A DNA stretch of 64,000 nt, taken from contig NC_040027.1 of NCBI RefSeq assembly GCF_000972845.2, positions 12,577,760 to 12,641,759 of the forward strand, read 5' to 3'. Each line of letters opens with the position of its first letter. Position 1 is the stretch's first letter. The notes under the pieces are model-generated. The model worked only from the letters and a program-made list of their open reading frames with translations. It did no database searches and had not been told where the DNA came from. The position numbers were made by a program, and so were the translations under genes. Below, one piece after another: positions 1 through 11,700 of this stretch. This DNA is from Larimichthys crocea. Lineage: Eukaryota > Chordata > Actinopteri > Sciaenidae.

Positions 1-3000
1 GCTTCAATGCTCTTGATCACAAGTATAGTTACATCAATATACACCGGAGAGTACTAAAGTTTGTGGATGTACTTGTTGTACAGACGCTGTCAAAACTCCA
101 AGAAGTCCAAAATTTATGAGCTGTGATCAGTAGTATGGAGTTCAGCAGCTGTCTTAAGTGGAGAACTGTTAAGTTAAAGGCAACCAGATTTGCTTTTCTC
201 CCTCGTGGTATGTAGCCATGCAGAACATTTTGCTTTTATTTGCAGAGATTTGAGATGTCTGCCACCACTGCAATACAGTCCACTTCAGTTTCATTTCATT
301 TGAGGTGCTGGGAACATTTGAAAATGACTTTTATGAAATTCGGCACTAATTTTCCTTTAAATAAACAACATGACAGTTGCGGTTACTTCTATAAAATTCT
401 GTTTTAATTGTCGTTGTCTTTCATCACTAGAATTATTCCTCATGAAAGCTGCTGAAAGCATTTGAAGTAGATCACGCAGAGTGATGGCGAACTTCTAGAG
501 AGAGGTGTTGCTGCCGAGTTTGTTTAATGTTATTTTTCAGCGCTTTGAGCGCCGCAAACACGATTTTGTTTCCCTCCTGTTGTGTTGCAGCGACAGCAGA
601 GATTTCAGGGACATAAAGGCTACAGGGGAGATGAAATAATGAAAGACTTTTTTCTTTTTTTTCTTTTTTTTTGTAAATTAGGTGAACTGACCTTTTCTGA
701 CCTCCTGACATTTCATCAGTTATGTGTAACTCACTTCTGAATCATATCATGCTTACTTAAATGTGTGGTAAACGTGAGTGGGAGTCAGAGTAAAGAGAAA
801 TAAACACTGAAATACGTGTGCGCACATACACGCAGCAGGTTCGCCCCAGTGATGAGGGGCCCACAGGATGGGGAGTAAATTTAAGAAATCCTGAGTCAGA
901 ACAGTTAGAGCCATTCTTTTCTGCTGCATCACACACTTCCAGGAAAACTATCCCCCTCCTCACCCCCACTGCCGTTAATGACTTGGACATGGTCAGAGGT
1001 ATTTCATCACTTTTAAAGGGTTAATTCTTTAGCGGCGTACACGCGTCTTTCTTTAAGTCACAGTATTTGATGCTTAACTGCTTTTTAACGGTACGGCACT
1101 CATTACACTCATCTAGTGGAATTTAGATCTGGGCACAAACACCCACACACTCCAAACACACCCACTCAGCCTGTCCAAGCAGTCCAGAGAGGACATCCAC
1201 TGTGTGCGTACACAAGTCAAGTGCAAGAGTGCCCCCTTCAGTCTGTGCCGGAGCATCCTTTCCAAACAGACAGAGCCACGCTGCACTTAACGCTCGCAGA
1301 TGGCCGAGCACACGCACCCCATGTACCCAGCCCCCCTGCCCTCCCTCTCCTCCATAGTAGAGTAGTTACTCAACAAGGTTCCTGGCTGGTTATGGAGCCT
1401 GTCTCACACCCTGCCAATATAAACCTAACCCCCCACCTCTCAGCCCAGCTCGTCTGACCAAATGGCCGAGGGAAAGCATCAGGGGGAGTTGGCCGACAGC
1501 AGGGGGGTGGCAGGGGGAGGAGGAGGAGGAGGAGGAGAGCAGGGCCTTTTGGGCAAAGAGCCAAATTAGAACCATATTTCATCCGCACTCTACCGAGGCC
1601 TTGTGTCGTCCAAGAACACACACATACACACACGCACGCGGATGTATTGCGGGTTTGTGTGCAAACATATGCATGAACACAACAAAAACACACACACGGC
1701 TGCTCACATATGGCACGGTCAAGTCACAGTATTGGTATTTCAGCCATGAGAAGTATGCGGGTCTTCACAGTTTGCGTAATCGTAGCCGTGCTGGTGTTTT
1801 TATGAAAAATCGAATGTTTTCCAGAAAACGAACCACGTCACAAGTCTTGACCAATAACTCCAACACACTCCTCCGTGTCTTAATCGAAACTTCAGCAGAA
1901 GTTTTTAATTAAATACCAATTTTTTATTTATTTTATTATTGTTATTATTGTTTTCCTATCAGTTTCTACATTAGACTTTTGCCCTGGGCTGAGTCGTGTT
2001 TTGCCGGTCTTTGTGTCTGGTTCTAGTGTGAAGATGGCGGCTGTCCCAGTGTGAGCCCCTCTCCTCCCCATCTAGCCCCAGCCCAAGGTCTGGAACAGAT
2101 TACATCTGATATTAAACACATGGCAGCAGTTAGAAAGGAGAAAAGGCGAGAGAAGAAAAAAGTACGAAGAGAGAAAAAAGAGAAAGAAAAGAAAAACAGA
2201 GTGGATTTGTCAACGTGCTCCCTCTCTCCATCCTTAGCCCCCTTTTTCCCTCTTTGTCTCTGACTCACTTCAGTTTCTGGTCACTCCTGAGAGGAACAGA
2301 GAAGATCCACTCGTGACAGTTTAACTGTCAGAGGCACAGACAGATATGTAGACTGTTGATGTCCTTTTTTCCAGCCACGAAGTGTCAGTGCCTTTTTAAC
2401 AGGGCCGTCTGAGCGGAGACCAATGGAGACAGAAATATAAAACATTTTCGCAGCTTCGATTCAGATATCGGAACCCGTTTCAAAAGAGAAAGTGTCACTC
2501 TGTGACACCCCCTGTGACATTCTTTCATTGAAAGACTCGAAGCTGTCTCCACTGCTTGTGGGCAGATGGTAATAGTCTTACACACATGCCTTGTCCTCAG
2601 TCTCCCATTAGAGATGTGGATCAGTGTGTTTTATTACCTCGCTGATAATGAGACAAGGGGCCGAGATGGTATCAGGACGAGTCTCCAGACTCTGTTGTTT
2701 TGCTACTGATGTAAGGACAGCACTGCTCAGTCCAGATGAATGTTGGCATACGGACGTTTGAAGATTGAGAACATTCCTGATGTTCCCTCCACTAATTTCA
2801 GCTTTTTCCTGTGAGGGGTCCCGCAGGGGAGTCACCACTCCCCAACCGTCAGGCTCTCTATCGTTGAGATGAGCACTCAATCACGTCCACGTTGTGCTTT
2901 TGTGTTTCCTACATGGTCTGGAGCTAGCAGGGGCAGCTTGTTAGTACTACAGTGGGTTTTTTCCCCCCCTCCTTGTAACTAATTGTTCTACTTGGTTGTT

Positions 3001-3016
3001 TTTTTACGTAAAACAG
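1..3016 (+). other. scfd2: scfd2 upstream intron (3' part) with no exon seen
   Basis: This stretch lies before the first recognisable scfd2 exon and is inferred to be the 3' end of the preceding intron. No open frame in it resembles scfd2 or any other protein I know. It holds CA-rich sequence around 1131-1165, a (GGA)n run at 1516-1541, an AT-rich patch at 1918-1960 and a purine-rich tract at 2133-2203. The intron ends in a T-rich stretch (about 2985-3006) followed by AAACAG at 3011-3016. The preceding scfd2 exon, which must end with two bases of a split codon, is expected before base 1. Confidence 0.6.
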
Positions 3017-3144
3017 ATCACCTGCAGCACAGTCACTGTGGGAGGCCATGCTGACCAGTAAACACAAAGAGGCGGTGATGGAGGTCCGTCGGCAACTAGT
3101 GGAAACAGCCAGCAAGGAGAAGCTGCCAATCAAGATGAGCATGG
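3017..3144 (+). CDS. scfd2: scfd2 internal exon (Sec1 family domain-containing 2), first in window
   Basis: This exon encodes part of SCFD2, a Sec1/Munc18 (SM) family protein. SM proteins bind syntaxins and assembled SNARE bundles and support vesicle fusion; SCFD2 itself is poorly characterised. The exon is 128 nt: one base completing a split codon, 42 codons, and one base (G) of the next codon. The peptide starts SPAAQSLWEAMLTSKHKEAV and ends LPIKMSM, which I recognise as SCFD2. It is basic and helix-like (KHKEAVMEVRRQLVE). The acceptor is AAACAG at 3011-3016 and the donor is GTGAGA from 3145. The trailing G joins GC at 8608 to make a glycine codon, so the frame continues into the next exon. 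A slightly later AG inside the exon (3027) is a possible alternative acceptor. No start codon is assigned because this is an internal exon. Confidence 0.9.
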
Positions 3145-3441
3145 GTGAGAAACAAGATGCCACAGATGGAGCAAAGTGCACATCTGGTTTCCCATGAAAA
3201 TAAAAAAAACACACACACATGCACAAATTCACACCAAATCCAGGAAAAAAAAATAAACATGAGCTTTCACATGAAATAAAACCATCACGACTAAAGATCG
3301 ATATTCTTAGAGAGAAGTGTGTGTGTGTTAGTGTGTTGGAACAGAACCATAGCGCCTCCTACTGAGATCCAACTTCTCTGCCTTCACGTGTATTTGCCCA
3401 TGTGGCCACAGAGGAAATCTGAACCACATGTTGGCTCTATG

Positions 3442-3450
3442 ACACACACT

Positions 3451-3481
<31 letters not shown>

Positions 3482-3486
3482 ACACA
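3442..3486. repeat. (CA)n microsatellite, interrupted
   Basis: About 45 bp of CA dinucleotides with two CT interruptions. Short cysteine- or histidine-rich open frames across it come from the repeat and are not genes. Confidence 0.95.
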
Positions 3487-4590
3487 TCTCAGCTCGCACA
3501 CACGCTGCTTTTGAAAACTTTTGTTGTTTGTTAATGAAGCAAAAGGGGGCTGAAGTGAGGGATAAAAATATGTGTAGGCACGCAAAAATCAAGTCATTAC
3601 ATGCACAACTATACAGTGCCGTACTCGTGCACGTTCACCTTTATGCTACCTCCCAACTCTCACACACACACACACACATACAGCTAATATGCATGTTAGC
3701 ATCTGGCAGAATGGGGTTAAAAGGGAGGGGCAGCGTGGTCCCTCGGCTCCTATAATCTGTGAGGTAAAGAAGGTCTCGTCTCTCGTAACAAGCAGGTTGT
3801 AATACGTTGGAGGTCACAGACACACACACACACAACCCCACGCATTCTGCCAAGCATCTGCGTACACATAGTGGTTTCCTTTCACACATTTGTGCTAAAC
3901 AGCAGCCCTTCTAATTTTGGATGTCTGCTCCATTGTGGATTTATTTACACAAATGCACCAACAACAAGCTGCAGACACAGGAGGAACAAAGAGATCGGGA
4001 GGGACAGTGACAAGACTGCGAAAGTAAAAGTGTGAAGAAGGTGTAGTGTTAAAGCTGCTCCCTCTTGCTGACAGACATTCTGTTGACTTAATGTCTTCCC
4101 TGAGAGACAGAATAAGAGAAAAGTGGGGAGAGAAGGGGGCAAACTCCACACACACTGAATCTTTATACCGCGCTGGCAGAGGACCAGATTCCACGAAGCC
4201 CCCTGAGCTCTCTAACGCACCCCCACATAGTTCCCATCCTGCCCACCAACACCACCAGCAGTGTTCTCAATCCATCATGCTCTGCTCATATGAGACAAAG
4301 TTAAACCCGGTAACATAAAACACATTAATGATTATCTTGCTCCCTCGGTGCCCACTCACTCGCTAGGAGAGTAAAAGAAAATGTTTGCACTCGCACCCCA
4401 ACGCATTCTCACTCTGGTCGGATTTATGCAGATCAGTGGATAAAATACTGTATCAGGCCAACTTGGCTTCTTTTCATCTCAACAGGATAAGATCATCCAG
4501 AGAGAGACAGAGAAAATAATCCATTTCTCAGAGCCTGAGTATGACCCGTCAGGTTTCTCATAGCACAATGGGATGATGAAATTCCCTCGC

Positions 4591-4594
<4 letters not shown>

Positions 4595-4639
<45 letters not shown>
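4595..4639. repeat. (TG)n microsatellite
   Basis: An uninterrupted run of TG dinucleotides of about 45 bp, likely length-polymorphic. Confidence 0.97.
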
Positions 4640-4642
<3 letters not shown>

Positions 4643-5445
4643 CGTGTATGTGGTTGTGCAGTCCGGTGTTTATCTTGGGTGTTTTCGGTCTTAGCAGGGA
4701 ATTAGTTAGACAGCTTCGGTTTCATCGTCCGTAAACCTGAGTTTATCTGTCCATCTACGCGTGTGTATGTATGCATGCATATGTGTGCGTCACATTTGTG
4801 TATATCTTGTGTGCACTGATACTGCAGTGTGTAAATGAGATGTGTTGACAGGGCCTTATTTCCTGCAGTGCAGTTTGGGGTTTTTTTTTTTAACAGCAGA
4901 GAGGGGCGAGACCCGAGCAGACAATTGATTGCATTCATCATTTCCAGCAGTGATGAGTGTAATATCATTATAGTTTCAGATTCACAGTATTATCGCTGCT
5001 TTTTTTTAAATCTTAATTTAAATGAATATTGCAATCCATTGGCAAAAAGGCTTCATCTAATAATTGATTTATGGCTTTCATTGAGTTAATGAATATAACT
5101 GGAATTTATTAGGACAAAAGAAATTCATATTTTGGGGGTTATCTCAACTTTGTAATGCAAGCAAATGAAATGAAAACTCCATATGTCACAATGAACGGCC
5201 ATTTATTTCACTGCAATATTTACTTCTTACTTCTGTCTTATTAAATGTGTCTTAGTTGGATCATGCATCATCACTATAAAACAAAACAACAGCATAGATA
5301 GAAGAACAGCTCCCTAATCCGACGTTATGTGCTGTCATGTTATTCTAAATTGTGTCATGAGCACACGACTCATACACAAACGTGATGTATGATTTTTAAC
5401 CATACTGCCGCCGTGGCTTCGGGGATGTTTGTGTCTTTGGGTATG

Positions 5446-5652
5446 TTTGTCACTACTTTAGTCCAGACGGAAATATCTTGATTTATTTGACCACCATGTA
5501 ATTTTGTGCATGTGTTCCCGTCATGGTCCCCAGAGGATGAATCCTAATAACTTTGGTGATCCCCTAACTTTTCTTCTAGCACCACCCTGAGGTTCATATT
5601 TGTGATTTTGGCTGAAATGTGTCAACTATTGGATGGATTGCCAAGAATGCAA
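5446..5652 (+). repeat. Degenerate fish interspersed repeat, copy 1
   Basis: The segment contains ACTACTTTAGTCCAGACGGA, then TCATGGTCCCCAGAGGATGA, AATCCTAATAACTTTGGTGA, a TAGCACCACCCTGAGGTT motif and ATTGGATGGATTGCCA. The same ordered motifs occur in diverged form at 62531-62820, so it is a dispersed family. From memory it resembles a very common percomorph repeat of unclear class. It has no coding capacity. Confidence 0.75.
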
Positions 5653-8023
5653 ACGCTCAAAACAGCACTGCTTCAGTGCAGCTTTAAGGAGGCACTAGCA
5701 AGGCTGCACATTCTTGTTAGAGTACACAAAACAAAAACAGCATAAATACAAAAACATGTCCCGAATAAGATCAGATTTTATTTGTGATTAACAAAATTAA
5801 GTCCAGTGACTGGAGACAAGGTACCGTTTTGAATTGCAAACTGCTGACAGATATTTTTTCTTTACTGAAGAGGAACCACAGATAAAAACTTTTCTATGAT
5901 GCAAACATTAAAGAAGGAATGTAGCGGTGGAGCTGCCCTGCCCTAGCCTGCGCTCACCATTCCTGTACAGTAAAGTTTTGAAAGGGGGCCCCAATATGCA
6001 TCCACAAATAAAAGATCCAGGACTTTCCTCCTCTTGGAGTGCATAAATAAAAATCTCCCAGCCTTCCTGTGTCCCCCATTCATGTAAAATTACTTATGAG
6101 GCTGTCCAGCTGCTGAGGCCGGCAAGCACTCAGCTCTGAGCTGACATCAGACATCACTTAGCCTCTGAGTAACTCTGTGCACCTAGAATGCAAGTCATCT
6201 TCCAGGAACAGGATTAAATCATTGTTGCCCCCCTTTTTTTTTTGCATTGTTCTGGACTTTGATCATTGCCCGAGCCTCAATTGCCACTTCTGCACATCAG
6301 GCTAAAATGGGTCGCAACTCAAACTGTTTATAGCATGAGACTGAAAATGTGATTTGTTTTATGGCTGGTCCTGCAATAAATTCAGCCAGACGAACATTAA
6401 AATGACCAAAAGGTTCAGGTTTCTTCTACCATCTTAGGTAATATCCAAAGAGTAACACAAATTGGAGTATTGTGCTGGAAACCTTTGGGCATAGAACAGA
6501 CATGCTGACCAACTTGACTGCAGTTTGAACTGTTTTCAAGCGGTTCATCTTTCAAGGCAATGAAATTACATGAAAATCACAATAGGCCTACAATGGTTAA
6601 TTTGCCCAATAAAAACTAATGATGAAGCTGACATGGGAAAGTCAATTCGAAGAACAAGTACAGTGTCATCTTACATGTGCAGTGTTATTTATTAGAGGCT
6701 GAAAACAAGAACCTTTTATAGCGCTGCTATTCTTTCAGAAACTGCCCAGTTTGAAGCCGTAGCTCAGCTGACAGATCATCTCGATTCATTTTGCATCTGG
6801 CAACAAGATGCTTGAGGAATCACAGAGCTGTTTTGAGGGAAGTTTAGTGGCATAGATAAGAGCTAAGGCTCAGCCAGCACTGTTTGATTGTGTAATGGAG
6901 AACAGGCTTTTGTGCGGCTTTCTTCTCTTAAGTACTTTTTTTCCCCTGTTTTTTTTTTGTCCCAGTGTCTTACATTTTCTCACTAAGTCTCATATGATCT
7001 AGCCGAGCTGTAAAGTGTGATTATATTTGGCCTACAGTGTACCATTCTTTGGTTCCTTTGGTTGCCTATTCTTGGGTAAAAATTTTGCTTGGCCCTGACT
7101 TTGGATGTATTTCCTGGTTCTGTGCTGAATTATGGTTGGCACATCAACCTTGGTTATAGTGCCAGGACTTTATGGATGGATATGTTCACAATAGAGCTTT
7201 TCAGCATTTTAAATATGTCTGGACTGCAGATTATACAAAAAAAATGAACTTAATTTCAGCAATAAATTAAATTCCCTTTTGTACGCACTTGCTCTGTAAT
7301 GCCCGTACAGTAAATGCCACACAACACAACACACTGCTTCTTTCAGTTCAGCGTGGAAAGTATGTGTCCCAACAGGCGGACTTGCAGAAATCTATTTTGC
7401 TGTCAGGTTTACTTATCAACTGCCATGAAATGATTTTTTTTCTGACTAGCTTCCCTGGGTGATTCCTTCCAATCGTCCGTCTGAAAATATTTCCATCCAA
7501 TCGATTTTGACAGTTTAACAAAGTCAGAAAAAAAAGGGGTTGTCTTTACATTTGTTATGACTCCATATTGTATCTTGTATTAAATGGAGCTTTCTGCTCC
7601 ATGTTTTATGCTGCCTGTCTGTTTCTCTTCTAGTTATGTGTTTGGCCCCGCTAAAGAAAACATTGGCCATGTAGTCCAACAGGAAATACTCCCACATCTG
7701 GTGCTGGTTCAGAACATCAACATGAAGAAGTAGGCTTTATGGGGAGTTAATGTGTGCCCCCTCTCTATCCCAGCCCCTGCCACAGCCCCACCTACCTCCA
7801 GGCCACTCTGTGCACCCCCCTTCTAGCCTTTTACACCCTTTATGCTCCTTCCTGTGTCTCAGTGAATCTTCGCAGGAGGGGATTGTGGGCTGAATCAGAG
7901 GGTCCTAAAATGTGTGACGAGTCTAGTCTCTGTGTTCGGCCTCTAAATGTTCATAGAAAACTCTGATTTACACTTATTAGTCACACACAAGACGATCTCC
8001 CAAGATCTCTTATCACTGTTCCT

Positions 8024-8059
8024 GCACCTCTCCTACATGTCGACATGTAGGAGAGGTGC
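8024..8059. repeat. Perfect 36-bp palindrome without spacer
   Basis: The 18 bases at 8024-8041 (GCACCTCTCCTACATGTC) are followed directly by their exact reverse complement at 8042-8059. The centre is GTCGAC at 8039-8044. It could extrude as a cruciform or form a hairpin in RNA. It lies in the intron about 550 bp before an scfd2 exon. No larger repeat with matching arms was seen around it. Confidence 0.95.
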
Positions 8060-8171
8060 GGGTGACATGCACACTCTCATGACTCATGTAAACAGATCAC
8101 TGAAAACTCTGACAGTAAATCTCCACCTGAAGTCTGCGCTTATAAAGAATATTGCGTTCTAACTGGCACAG

Positions 8172-8172
<1 letters not shown>

Positions 8173-8209
<37 letters not shown>

Positions 8210-8210
8210 A
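8173..8210. repeat. (CA)n microsatellite
   Basis: CA dinucleotides for about 30 bp, one AA interruption, then CA again. It lies about 400 bp upstream of the scfd2 exon at 8608. Confidence 0.95.
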
Positions 8211-8607
8211 CGTCCTCCCGGCCTGTGGACTTTTTGCTCATTAAGATAATATTATGGTCTGTTTTTGGTATAAGTCCTTCCCCTCTGCCCTAAGCCGAGT
8301 GCATGATAGTTATTAAAAAGGTTGTTATGCTTGGAAAAAGGTTGTCTATTTATTCAGTTTCCACGCTCTGCTCTTCCCATCAGGAGGAATAACTATGTGT
8401 CTGCGTGTGTGTCCCATGAAACCGTATACATTTTTATTTGTTTGTGACATATGGCACACAGAAGACCATTAGACCACCAGTCAGAGTACAGTTGTGGAGA
8501 GTGTACTGTATGATGTATGATATATGATGACCAATATTAATTGATGAATTTGCGATGGCTCCGAATCTCTCCCCAGATAATAACAGTATCCTCTTTCCTC
8601 CTCTCAG

Positions 8608-8783
8608 GCCGCGTGACCCCCGAGCAGCTGTGCTCCTACATGCAGCTGTTCCGGAGTAGTTGGGGGGCGCTAGAGAGCCACTGCGGGGTGCTCCAGCTGG
8701 GCCTGGCTACGGCCCAGACGCTCCGCCACCCCGGCCTGACCCGTTGGGACGCCTGCCTGGCCTTCGAGAGGCTGCTGCTGCAG
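8608..8783 (+). CDS. scfd2: scfd2 internal exon, second in window
   Basis: 176 nt that, with the G carried over from 3144, give exactly 59 codons. The peptide begins GRVTPEQLCSYMQLFR and ends CLAFERLLLQ, with LQLGLATAQTLRHP in the middle. I recognise this as SCFD2; the motifs GRVTP, GLATAQTL and AFERLLLQ are strongly conserved family sequence. It is much more GC-rich than its flanks, as is usual for fish coding exons. The acceptor is CTCTCAG after a C/T-rich tract. The exon must end at CAG (8781-8783), because the next recognisable exon continues directly in phase 0. The donor there is GTCCAT, a poor match to GTRAGT. The frame stays open past the donor to 8876, but that extension has no SCFD2 similarity and is read as intron. 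Confidence 0.92.
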
Positions 8784-11700
8784 GTCCATACTCATCTTAC
8801 ATTAACCTATTATCCATATGCGTTACAGGCGATGAAAAGTGAAATGTGTCCTTTCAGAATGTGGTGGCGGCTCTGAGAGAACATCAGTTTTGAGCCATTT
8901 AGCAACAAAATAATATTTCAGTTGCAAGCAATGCTCTTTCCTAATATTGAGGAATGTGGGTCGAATAACTTTAAGATTGCACACATGCTTTTTTTATATC
9001 ACATCCTCACAATGTTTCATTGACAGAGTTGAGTAGAAAAACAGCACATTCACTGCAATTTGTAATTAACTCTGTGATTATCCTTTCACATCTTTCCCTT
9101 CGGGTAAATATTTTATTACCGACGCTCAGCAGGTAAGTGGGTGCTTGTGGTTCGCTAGATGGTGGCCAGAATGTTGTGTTAAACTGACAGAGACTGGGGG
9201 AAAAAAAAAAAAATGCAGATTCCTCTCCTCCATGAACAAGGTCAGTTGTGTTTGTAGGGAAAACATTTGGATCCAGTAAACACCGCGTAAATGCCAGATT
9301 TCCATCATGTTGTTTAGAGGGTTTTTAGTCCAGAGGAGGAAGAAGTTTAGTTTACAGGGGGCGGACAGAGGCGGATGCACACGTGTGTTTGACTGCGGAA
9401 AGGTCAGAGGGCATGTCTGATGGAGATACAGCGACGGAGGGAAGAAGAGCAACAAATCCGTTGTTCAAGTCAGCTTTTTAGCAGTCAACTAACATTTTGG
9501 GAGATTTCTAACCGAGCTGAACGCTGCCATATTGGGAAGCCTACTAATGCTAAATCCATTTCCTCCTTCTCTTACCTTGCTATTTTCATTGAGTCTCTTT
9601 TATATTCCTGAAGCTGTAAAGCAAGCAGTAGGACAGCAGAGTATTTAGGAACTTATTAAACTAAATCACGGAAAAATAAAACAAGCTTGCAGCCGTGCCC
9701 CATGCCAAATTGGAATTTGAAAACAACCTCATAAACCTTGGTCCTCAGCTGGGGCCATCGCTGCTTTATTAAATAAGGGAAGAAGATTTTAGGGCTTATA
9801 GTTCCAGTATCCATTTGCTTCATGACTTCACTTTGATCCGCTCCCCCATGGTTGTCTGCTATACCTGGATAGTTCAAAGTACGACTTTCTCACCACTCTC
9901 TCGCTTTTTTTTTAGTTTCAGTCTCATAACTACCAGCCTTTTAGGTGACTGTGTCCACAGGTGGAGCCGGGCCTCATTAAACTGATGAGGACTTTGTTAA
10001 TAACAGGCTGTGGTTGTTTGTAGCATCATGATTGTACATATATTTATAGAACTAGACCCAGGTTCAAAGTTACATTCTTCAAGAATCAAATCTCACAATC
10101 AAGCCTTGAGCATGATGTGAGAGTCGGCGTTTGCAATCAAAACGGGCCTCAGTTTTATTGAGGTATTAAGGGAAATGAGTTGTGTGTCCTCTGTGCCCCC
10201 CCCCTCTGTTTATTTAATTTCCATGTGAGGTTTTTTGCTTTGGCTCGACGTGGACGGAGAACAGTTACATTACAAAATGGCGGGGTGAAATGCCTTTCGG
10301 CTCTGCCTGGTGGTCGGGCTGTGTTTGCTCTGACTGAGTGTGTGAGGGCTGCTGTGGGTTCGACTGGACAGGGCTGGACACTCCATCGCCGGTGGACAGT
10401 GCGAGTTCATTCAGGCCAACTCTTCCGTCTGTGTACTGAAGCCTTAGTGCGGGCAGCAGCCATTCTGAGGCAAAGGGCCATTGAGTTCAGGGCCTAGCCT
10501 AGTTCATGCCTTTCCCAACAGTTACGCACACACTTCTTCTATATAAAATACTGTGTAATAGCTACTTTGCGACCTCCTGGACGACTTTTCCTAAGCAGCA
10601 GCGTGGTGTTTTGCTCATGAGGTAATGCTTAAATATGCTGCTTCAGAACGAAACTCTGCTTTTGCAGATGTTTCTTTTTCTTTTTCTTTTTCTAGTCCTT
10701 ACTTGAAAGGCAATATACCTACGAGGGCTTGCACTCGAGAGGTTAATAAGATTGGGACACAGATGTGGTTATGTAGGTTGACATATTAGTTGGACTTTGA
10801 TATAAATGTGGTTAGTGCAATACTTAAATTTACACTGCCTTTACGGAGACTGTTAGATTTATTACCTCCCCAATATAGTGCTTATATTTGTGTGAGATGG
10901 CCAGATATCTTCTTGGCTGGCACTGCCACCCAGGCCCTGAACCTATACCTCCCCTCCCTTACGGCCCTGGGCCCTGGCTGTCTGGCATGTAATTGGGTTT
11001 TTTGGCCTGAATGGCTCATATTGAGCAGGCTTGGTCCGGCTCCAGCCCGCAGTTACAGAATGTGTATGCTAGACGTGTTTCACTGCTGGACAGGGGTGGT
11101 GCGGCCAAGGCAAAACTCAACAGACTCACTCTTTCACCACTTCCCAGAACATCACAGGCACACTAGCTTCCCATCAACGACCCAGCCAGAGCCTCTACCT
11201 CACCAAACTAAACATGTACACTACTACTGTACGACCCTCCCAGAGAGGGCTGACGTGGGACAAGCTGCAAGCTCCATTTTTTTTAATGTAATGCAATAAC
11301 AGACTTTTTAAAGCTAGTATTGTTATTGAGTTTGCTTTGTGGCCTACTACTGATTAGTCTGTCACATCACTGGACATGTTAGTGATGACAGCAGTGCAGT
11401 AGAGAGGAGCTAACCTCTCTCACCCCGGCCTGTTGCTTTACTCTGCTGGGATTACTAGGGCATGCCTCTGCAAACATTCAAGCTCAGAGTTATTACTGGT
11501 CACAGCGCTGCTCAGACAGAAAGCTGCACTGGGCTGCGTGTCCCGTCCTCGTACGCATGTGTCACTCAGACTGCTTATCTCTGCTCTGTCTCTGCTGTAT
11601 GTTTGTGTTTTAGTCTGAAATCCGGCTAAAGTGATGTGACATAAATTTACAGAAGTGCAACTGCAGAGTTGAAAAAAAGATTATATATACAATGAAAACT

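Larger units (their letters stand above)
3145..8607 (+). other. scfd2: scfd2 intron, 5.5 kb
   Basis: This intron joins two scfd2 exons; it starts GTGAGA and ends with CTCTCAG after a pyrimidine-rich tract (8589-8605). Contents seen: (CA)n at 3442-3486 and 3660-3679, (TG)n at 4595-4639, a degenerate dispersed repeat at 5446-5652, (CA)n at 8173-8210, and a perfect palindrome at 8024-8059. About 5660-7740 looks mostly unique and AT-rich, with no coding-like frame. No second gene was recognised on either strand. Confidence 0.85.

Noticed and set aside
9055..9137. Strong donor CAG|GTAAGT at 9130-9137
   Set aside because: No good acceptor or conserved open frame lies upstream within a plausible exon length. 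It is treated as a decoy donor.
10790..11299. 169-codon open frame, the longest in the window
   Set aside because: It starts in AT-rich intron sequence, has no recognisable domain, no plausible splice sites or promoter, and odd composition. It is best explained as chance.
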